Assembly: GCA_945485605.1 (NCBI GenBank)
Contig: CALYSG010000097.1
Coordinates: forward strand, 1 to 6,198
Direction of reading: 5' to 3'
DNA: 6,198 nucleotides
DNA from: an uncultured Clostridia bacterium
GTDB lineage: Bacteria > Bacillota > Clostridia > Oscillospirales > CAG-272
Positions 1-5,058 of the stretch are shown here, piece by piece. A program made the translations under genes and the position numbers. The notes under the pieces were generated by a model, which made no database searches, was not told the origin of the DNA, and worked only from the letters and a program-made list of their open reading frames with translations. Position 1 is the stretch's first letter, and each line of letters begins with the position of its first letter.

Positions 1-1
1 A

Positions 2-1234
2 ACGTTCAGGTTATCCTTCTTGTTCCAGGCGACGGACACGCCCATGCAGCCGTTGTGCGATGGATCCGATACTGTTCCGTCGAGCGATCATCAGTTTGAT
101 CTGGCACACGCACTTGTAAAAGAACTCAGGTCTCTCGGCATAGATGCCGAATCCGACGATAAATGCTACGTTTATGCTCATATAGATGCTACGGACGGTC
201 TTGAAAAGTTACCGGCTGTCGGTTTTATTTCTCATCTTGACACTATCCCGGATTTTTCGGGAGAAAATGTCCTGCCGAAGGTGATATACGACTACGACGG
301 AGGAAAGGTAGACCTCGGTCACGGCAGAGTCCTCTCGCCGGAGGCATTTCCGAGCCTTAAAGCGCTCGTGGGAAGGACGCTTATAACCGCATCGGGCGAT
401 ACAGTCCTCGGAGCCGACGACAAGGCGGGAGTAGCCGAGATAATGACCTTTGCCGAGAGGATTATCTTTGAGAAGATACCGCACGGAAAGATCTGCATAG
501 GCTTCACTCCCGACGAGGAGATAGGACGCGGGGCCGACTTCTTTGATGTTGACCGATTCGGAGCTGATTTCGCCTATACCGTTGACGGAGGTCCGGAGGG
601 CGAGATAGACTATGAGAATTTCAATGCGGCGTCGGCTGAATTTTCTGTCAAGGGATTCAATATTCATCCCGGAAGCGCAAAGGATAAAATGATAAACGCC
701 GCGCTCGTCGCGTGCGAGATAAACTCGATGTTGCCGTCGGGTGAGACCCCGAGGGATACGGAGGGATATGAGGGATTCTTCCATCTCTGCTCCATGAAGG
801 GCGATTGCAGCTCGGCGAGCCTTGATTATATCGTGCGCGATCATTCTGCGGGAAACTTTGAATCAAGGCTTTCGACCCTTCGTCATATAGAAAAACTGAT
901 GAACGAGAAATACGGAGAGGGAACCGTAAGTCTCGATATTCGCGAGCAGTACCGCAATATGAGAGAGAAGATCGAAGAGTGTATGTACGTCGTCGACATT
1001 GCCTGCGATGCAACACGTGAGGCCGGTGCAGAGCCTCTTATAACTCCGGTCAGAGGAGGAACCGACGGTGCAAGGCTGTCTTTTATGGGACTTCCTTGCC
1101 CGAATCTCGGGACGGGGGGATACGCCTGCCACGGACCGTTTGAGCATATAACCGCCGAGGGAATGGATAAGGTAGTAGACATACTTGTTTCAATAGTAGG
1201 TCAGGTCGCAGACGGGAAGGCAGGCACGCGATGA
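2..1234 (+). CDS. pepT: Peptidase T (tripeptide aminopeptidase, M20B family), 5'-truncated by window edge
   Basis: Zinc-dependent cytoplasmic aminopeptidase that releases the N-terminal residue of tripeptides. The reading frame is open to the window edge, and PepT needs a short N-terminal helix before the DT...TVPS segment, so the true start lies upstream. The TTG at 20 has no Shine-Dalgarno and is not credible as a start. Numbering from that TTG codon, all dinuclear-zinc and catalytic positions known in E. coli PepT are present: His72 and Asp74 (SHLDT), Asp133 (GADDKAG), catalytic Glu166 and metal Glu167 (PDEE), Asp189 (TVDGG) and His371 (CHGPFEH). The RGGTDGA and GLPCPNL signatures near the C-terminus are also intact. 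The visible 410 codons match the family length of about 408, so only a few residues are missing. The usual DTQS motif reads DTPM here and the following loop is slightly longer. The stop overlaps the start of the lipoprotein gene by four bases (ATGA), implying co-translation. Identity is near certain; only the start is unknown. Confidence 0.96.
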   Translation, partial: TFRLSFLFQATDTPMQPLCDGSDTVPSSDHQFDLAHALVKELRSLGIDAESDDKCYVYAHIDATDGLEKLPAVGFISHLDTIPDFSGENVLPKVIYDYDGGKVDLGHGRVLSPEAFPSLKALVGRTLITASGDTVLGADDKAGVAEIMTFAERIIFEKIPHGKICIGFTPDEEIGRGADFFDVDRFGADFAYTVDGGPEGEIDYENFNAASAEFSVKGFNIHPGSAKDKMINAALVACEINSMLPSGETPRDTEGYEGFFHLCSMKGDCSSASLDYIVRDHSAGNFESRLSTLRHIEKLMNEKYGEGTVSLDIREQYRNMREKIEECMYVVDIACDATREAGAEPLITPVRGGTDGARLSFMGLPCPNLGTGGYACHGPFEHITAEGMDKVVDILVSIVGQVADGKAGTR

Positions 1235-1296
1235 AAAGATTTGTGAGGATTGAGGCTGTCATTCTCTGCCTTGCTGTATTGTTTCTTGCAGCGTGC
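1231..1296 (+). other. Type II (lipoprotein) signal peptide and lipid-attachment cysteine
   Basis: The first 22 codons encode a short basic start (MKR), a hydrophobic stretch (IEAVILCLAVLFLA) and the lipobox LAAC, with the modified cysteine encoded by TGC at 1294-1296. An acidic and Ser/Thr-rich tether follows directly. This predicts cleavage by signal peptidase II, lipidation and display on the outer face of the cytoplasmic membrane. Confidence 0.9.
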
Positions 1297-3030
1297 AGTG
1301 AAACGGGGATTCAGGTCGATTCGGATAGCAACGACAGCACCGAAAGTACAGCGGTCACCGAAAGACAGCCCGAAGCTGTCATAAGCGAAGACAACCTTCG
1401 CGAATATGTCATTGTCAGAACCGACGGCAAGCGCCCGTTGCTTATCGAGTCGGCAACATATATAAACGATGCCGTAAAGGAAATTTTCGGATATTCTCTC
1501 AGACTGAACAATGACTGGCTCGACGAAATCGGCGGAGAGAAAGCCCCCGAACTTGAAATACTTATCGGCGATACAAACCGCCCCGAGTCCGAGGAGGTTC
1601 TTGCGACACTTGAAAACGACGGGGATTATGCGATAAGATTTGTCGGAAAGAAGCTTGTAATTGTCGGAAAGACCGACACCGCAACACGTGAGGCGGCAAA
1701 ACGTTTCGCGGACGAGTTTATAAAAAAGGAGCTTTTTCTGAAGGAAGATCTTTCGCTTTGCGGCAACATAGATGTTACCGATGTGTTCCTTGAATATGAG
1801 GACCTTTCGGCACACCTCCATAAGGAGCTTTACCCCGGTGTAACTTCGACATTTTATTCGTTGCCGTCGGATTCGCCCTACGGTCTTCAGAAATTCACGG
1901 TTGTCGAATTTGATCCAGAGCAGCCTGACCTTTATTTTTGCGTGACAAAGGGAGGAACGACGGCAAACAAGCTCGTAACCGTCGGAAATACAGTGAAGAA
2001 ATTCAATGCGGAAAACGACAGGGGACTTACGGCGATCTCGGCGGTGAACGGTGACCTTTGGATGGTATCGTATGCCCACGCAAGGATAGAGGGAAAGGGC
2101 ACGACTTATAAGGATTGCTCCGACCCCGTCGTGACGAAATCGCTGACAGTACCGCGCGGCTTCAACATTTACGACGGTGAGATAATAACATCGTCACATT
2201 CAAAGCTCGAAACACCTTACGAGGGTGACTTTTACTCGTTCGGAGTGACCGAGGACGGAAGAGCAGTTCTCGGAAATCCTCAGCTCAATATTTCGGTGAA
2301 AAACGCATCGAAGGGGCTTACGGCGAGTGCGGACGGACTCAACCGACTTCCCGCAAACAATGCGCTGATGGTCTATTCCGACATATACAGCACATCGAAC
2401 TATTCACTTTCGGACGCCTTTGAGATCGTGATAGACTGCGGCGGAGACTACACCGTGCGCCACGGAGAAACGGTAAAGGGGAAGGTTATAGCGATCACAG
2501 AGCCCGGCGGGAAGAAATACGATATGCAGGCAAACTATATTATCCTAACCGCCCGCGGTACAAAGAAGTCGCTTCTCGAAAAATACACTGTCGGAGATAC
2601 GGTCGAGGTCAGCTTCAAGGTCACCGATAAGATGGGTAACGATGCACTTTGGCAGAATATGAAGAACGCTGTCGGAGGACATATCCCGGTAATAATAGAC
2701 GGAAGATCGCAAGGCTCGAAGGATAATACGGCTTATCCGGCTTCGATCCTCGGAATAAAGGACAACGGAAATGTCGTTATGATAACCTGCGACGGAAGAC
2801 AGAGCAGCTGGAGCACGGGTGTGAAGATATCGGCTCTTGATGAGCTATGTGCCGATCTCGGCATAAAGACAGCTTTTCTCCTTGACGGAGGAGGCTCTGC
2901 AGAGATGGTAAATCTTAACGGAGACAGCTACAAAACGGTAAATAAACCGAGCGACGGAAGCTCGAGAACCGTTGTAAATACCGTAATAATCGCATACGGA
3001 CCGAAAAGAGATACGGGGGAAGGAAACTGA
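1231..3030 (+). CDS. Lipoprotein with C-terminal phosphodiester glycosidase (NAGPA-type) domain
   Basis: Predicted surface-anchored enzyme of 599 residues. Residues 1-21 form a lipoprotein signal peptide (basic MKR, hydrophobic core, LAAC lipobox, Cys22), followed by a Ser/Thr/Asp-rich linker to about residue 50. Residues 56-170 resemble the alpha/beta domain found N-terminal to some GH20 and GH67 glycosidases (ILIGDTNRPES around 110-120, then GKKLVIVGKTDTATREA). Residues 200-590 look like the phosphodiester glycosidase fold: AVNGD (271-275), VTEDGRAVLG (339-348), a beta-rich insertion (395-470), CDGRQSSWSTG (520-530) and LDGGGSAEM (551-559). The human member of the family, the 'uncovering enzyme', removes GlcNAc from a mannose-phosphate diester; bacterial substrates are mostly unknown. 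The usual RTAIG motif reads ASILG (504-508), so its Arg is absent, and the usual NGxxF segment reads NGDLW. ATG 1231 is supported by the signal peptide and by GGGAAGG at 1214-1220. It is coupled to pepT by ATGA and lies 3 nt before the GDPD gene. Domain assignment is fairly secure; activity and substrate are not. Confidence 0.85.
   Translation: MKRFVRIEAVILCLAVLFLAACSETGIQVDSDSNDSTESTAVTERQPEAVISEDNLREYVIVRTDGKRPLLIESATYINDAVKEIFGYSLRLNNDWLDEIGGEKAPELEILIGDTNRPESEEVLATLENDGDYAIRFVGKKLVIVGKTDTATREAAKRFADEFIKKELFLKEDLSLCGNIDVTDVFLEYEDLSAHLHKELYPGVTSTFYSLPSDSPYGLQKFTVVEFDPEQPDLYFCVTKGGTTANKLVTVGNTVKKFNAENDRGLTAISAVNGDLWMVSYAHARIEGKGTTYKDCSDPVVTKSLTVPRGFNIYDGEIITSSHSKLETPYEGDFYSFGVTEDGRAVLGNPQLNISVKNASKGLTASADGLNRLPANNALMVYSDIYSTSNYSLSDAFEIVIDCGGDYTVRHGETVKGKVIAITEPGGKKYDMQANYIILTARGTKKSLLEKYTVGDTVEVSFKVTDKMGNDALWQNMKNAVGGHIPVIIDGRSQGSKDNTAYPASILGIKDNGNVVMITCDGRQSSWSTGVKISALDELCADLGIKTAFLLDGGGSAEMVNLNGDSYKTVNKPSDGSSRTVVNTVIIAYGPKRDTGEGN
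3015..3025 (+). promoter_or_regulatory. Ribosome binding site of the GDPD gene
   Basis: The purine run GGGGGAAGGAA lies inside the last codons of the lipoprotein gene. Its AAGGA core ends 9 nt before ATG 3034. It fixes that ATG as the start and shows that translation is re-initiated across the 3-nt intergenic spacer. Confidence 0.75.
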
Positions 3031-3033
3031 AAA

Positions 3034-3873
3034 ATGAATCTTATCAACGATTGCAAAGAAAAAATCATCATAGCGGCTCACCGTGGGGCTTCCGGAGGAA
3101 ACATACCTTGTAATACAATGCCGGCTTACGAAATAGCTCTTAAGCACGGCGCGGATATGATCGAGGTCGACCTCAATATGACGGCTGACGGTCAGCTCGT
3201 TATCTTTCATCCGAAGGAAGAGCGCGACCACCTCGGCTTCTGCGGCAGTATAAGGGACTATACACTTGACCAGGTAAGAAGCGTTCTGCGGTACGTAAAC
3301 TACGACCGCACACAGACCGAATGGACGCTATGCACCTTTGATGAGGTCTGCGAGACCTTCAAGGGCAGATGTTATATCAATGTCGATAAATTCTGGGATT
3401 TCCCGAAGGAGATATCGCAGGCGATCCGCAGACATGGTATTCAGGACCAGATAGTCGTCAAATCCGCACCGAAGCCTCATGTTGCCGATGTTCTCGAGGA
3501 GTTTGCTCCCGAGATAATGTTTATGCCTATCTATAAGAACACCTGCGGCGAGTGGCACGATGAGCTTAAACGCAGGAAGATCAACTATATTGGAGCCGAG
3601 CTTGTTTTCTTCACCGAGACCTGCGAGGTAGGTACCGCCGAATTCCGCGATAAGCTTAAGAACGAGGGCTATCTGCTCTGGGGGAATGCGATACTTTACA
3701 ATTACCGCGTACCGCTCTCGGCGGGACATTCGGACGATAATTCGCTGATAAAGGATCCTGCGCTCGGTTGGGGCTGGCTTGCCGATAACGGCTTTGACAT
3801 AATACAGACCGACTGGCCTTTGCCTATGAGCCTGTATCTGAACGAAACCGGAAAGAGATACAGGACAAAATGA
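3034..3873 (+). CDS. Glycerophosphodiester phosphodiesterase-family protein (GDPD, 'PCNT' variant)
   Basis: A 279-residue TIM-barrel phosphodiesterase-family protein with no signal peptide, so probably cytoplasmic. The family hydrolyses glycerophosphodiesters to glycerol-3-phosphate and an alcohol with a divalent metal. Visible motifs in order are AAHRGAS (catalytic His16, Arg17), NIPCNT (23-28), GADMIEVDLNMTADG (Glu44 and Asp46, metal ligands in the family), FHP (His59), YINVDKFW (114-121), VVKS (Lys143), GAEL (Glu189) and the C-terminal QTDWP (258-262). Two classical positions differ: PENT reads PCNT, losing the Glu, and the HD of the second catalytic His reads HP. From memory, GGNIPCNT with FHP recurs in a clostridial GDPD subfamily, so this looks like a subfamily signature rather than decay; no search was run. 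Start ATG 3034 has a good Shine-Dalgarno. The stop overlaps the next start by four bases. Its place after a phosphodiester glycosidase hints at shared phosphodiester metabolism (inference). Substrate unknown. Confidence 0.9.
   Translation: MNLINDCKEKIIIAAHRGASGGNIPCNTMPAYEIALKHGADMIEVDLNMTADGQLVIFHPKEERDHLGFCGSIRDYTLDQVRSVLRYVNYDRTQTEWTLCTFDEVCETFKGRCYINVDKFWDFPKEISQAIRRHGIQDQIVVKSAPKPHVADVLEEFAPEIMFMPIYKNTCGEWHDELKRRKINYIGAELVFFTETCEVGTAEFRDKLKNEGYLLWGNAILYNYRVPLSAGHSDDNSLIKDPALGWGWLADNGFDIIQTDWPLPMSLYLNETGKRYRTK
3870..3873 (+). other. ATGA stop/start overlap coupling the GDPD and AlaX genes
   Basis: The AlaX start ATG at 3870 shares bases with the GDPD stop TGA at 3871-3873. The only Shine-Dalgarno-like sequence nearby is a weak AGGA at 3862-3865, just 4 nt from the ATG, so AlaX translation probably depends on ribosomes terminating on the GDPD gene. 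An identical ATGA arrangement joins pepT and the lipoprotein gene at 1231-1234. Confidence 0.75.
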
Positions 3874-5021
3874 CACGTAAGCTCTATTACGAGGACAGCT
3901 ATGCCGACCGAGTGAGCACAGAGGTGATTTCGTGCGAGCCTTACGGGGACGGTAAGTTTGCCGTAATACTTAAAGAGACGGTTTTCTTTCCCGAGGGCGG
4001 AGGACAGCCGGGCGATACGGGTCATATCGGCGATGCAAGAGTCGTCGATACGCAAGAATCGGGAGATGAGGTGCTTCATATTACCGAAGCTCCTCTCAAA
4101 GCAGGCGATAAGGTCGACGCTGTGATCGACTTTACGCGTCGGCTGAGGCTTATGCAGAATCACGGCGGCGAGCATATAGTATCGGGGATAGTCAATCGCA
4201 GGTACGGGCTGAACAATGTCGGATTCCACATGGGAAGCGAGGACATTACGATAGACTACGACGGATTCCTTGATCGTGATGCACTTCGCACGGTCGAATA
4301 TGAGGCAAACCTTGCTGTGATAAAGAATATGAGGATAACGGCGACCTATCCTTCGGATGAGGAGCTTTTGACACTTCATTACAGAAGTAAGAAGGTACTC
4401 ACGGGGAAGATACGTATAGTCACCGTCGAGGGCTTTGACGTCTGTGCCTGCTGTGCACCGCATCTTTCTCACACGGGCGAGATCGGGATAATAAAGATAC
4501 TTGATTCTGTCAAATATAAAGGCGGCGTGAGAGTTCATCTTCAGTGCGGACTCGACGCGCTCGATGATTACAACGCGAAATACGAGGCTGTGAGGTCGAT
4601 TGCAACACGGCTTTCTTCGCCTCAGGGGAAGGTCGATGCGGCGGTTTTACATCTCGAAGAGGAATTCGCCGCATGTCGCGCAAGGTGTGCCCGCCTTCGT
4701 GATGAGCTTCTCGCGCTCAAGGTCGAGTCGATTGAGCCGACTGACGGCAACCTTTGTCTGTTCGAGCCCGACCTCGGAACCGATGAGCTGATGCGATTTG
4801 CGATAGCTGCGGCTGAGAAATGCGGTGGTATATGTGCGGCTTTTTCGGGTGAGGATATGAACTACCGCTATTGTATGGTAAGCCGCACGAGAGATCTGAG
4901 GTCGATGTCGCGCGACATAAACGCCTTGATTTGCGGCAAGGGCGGTGGCTCTGCCGAAATGATCCGCGGGACGGCTGCCTGTGACCGTGATACCTTTGCC
5001 GACTGCATAAGGAAGATATGA
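3870..5021 (+). CDS. AlaX-type alanyl-tRNA editing protein with DHHA1 domain
   Basis: Free-standing relative of the alanyl-tRNA synthetase editing domain. It hydrolyses Ser- or Gly-tRNA(Ala) in trans to protect against mistranslation and acts in the cytoplasm. At 383 residues it is the long form (AlaX-L like). Visible parts are an N-terminal beta domain with PEGGGQPGDTG (41-51), the first zinc motif HGGEH (His98, His102), NVGFHMG (116-122), the second zinc motif CCAPH (Cys194, His198) continuing into TGEIG (202-206), a helical and probably coiled-coil linker (about 231-285), and a C-terminal DHHA1 region (about 300-383) ending with GKGGGSAEMIRG (356-367). All four expected zinc ligands are present, so it should be active. 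The start MTRKLYYEDSY matches the family N-terminus and is fixed by the ATGA overlap. No aminoacylation domain is present, so this is not AlaRS itself. A 37-nt gap separates it from the next gene. Confidence 0.95.
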   Translation: MTRKLYYEDSYADRVSTEVISCEPYGDGKFAVILKETVFFPEGGGQPGDTGHIGDARVVDTQESGDEVLHITEAPLKAGDKVDAVIDFTRRLRLMQNHGGEHIVSGIVNRRYGLNNVGFHMGSEDITIDYDGFLDRDALRTVEYEANLAVIKNMRITATYPSDEELLTLHYRSKKVLTGKIRIVTVEGFDVCACCAPHLSHTGEIGIIKILDSVKYKGGVRVHLQCGLDALDDYNAKYEAVRSIATRLSSPQGKVDAAVLHLEEEFAACRARCARLRDELLALKVESIEPTDGNLCLFEPDLGTDELMRFAIAAAEKCGGICAAFSGEDMNYRYCMVSRTRDLRSMSRDINALICGKGGGSAEMIRGTAACDRDTFADCIRKI

Positions 5022-5046
5022 CGGGCGAAAAAAACTTCTGGGAAAC

Positions 5047-5053
5047 GGAGGAA
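5047..5053 (+). promoter_or_regulatory. Strong ribosome binding site of the Mbeg1-like gene
   Basis: GGAGGAA is the best Shine-Dalgarno in the window. The GGAGG core ends 7 nt before ATG 5059 and selects it over the in-frame ATG three codons later (5068). It lies in the 37-nt spacer after the AlaX stop, so this gene, unlike AlaX, can be initiated independently of upstream translation. I see no promoter or hairpin in the spacer. Confidence 0.85.
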
Positions 5054-5058
5054 AGCTT

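Noticed and set aside
209..844. Minus-strand open frame (211 codons) opposite pepT
   Set aside because: It lies entirely inside a highly conserved pepT reading frame, has no recognisable motif and no credible start region of its own.
1010..1694. Exact 14-base repeat GCAACACGTGAGGC at 1010-1023 and 1681-1694
   Set aside because: Both copies encode Ala-Thr-Arg-Glu-Ala in alpha-helices using the favoured codons. There are only two copies, with no flanking similarity, so a regulatory or recombination role is not supported.
1201..2079. Long minus-strand open frame (292 codons) opposite the lipoprotein gene
   Set aside because: The plus strand carries a clear signal peptide and recognisable domains. 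The antisense protein is Cys- and Arg-rich with no recognisable motif. It is a by-product of plus-strand codon choice.
3702..4538. Minus-strand open frame (278 codons) spanning the GDPD/AlaX junction
   Set aside because: Both plus-strand genes have intact family motifs across this span; the antisense product shows no domain.
2881..4960. The heptapeptide GGGSAEM occurs in both the lipoprotein (553-559) and AlaX (358-364)
   Set aside because: Each copy is the normal glycine-rich signature of its own family (LDGGGS in phosphodiester glycosidases, GGG...M in DHHA1), and the codons differ. It is coincidence, not a duplicated segment.
5022..5058. Possible terminator or promoter in the spacer between AlaX and the Mbeg1-like gene
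   Set aside because: No inverted repeat followed by a T-run and no recognisable -35/-10 pair is visible. The 37 nt are mostly an A-run and the Shine-Dalgarno.
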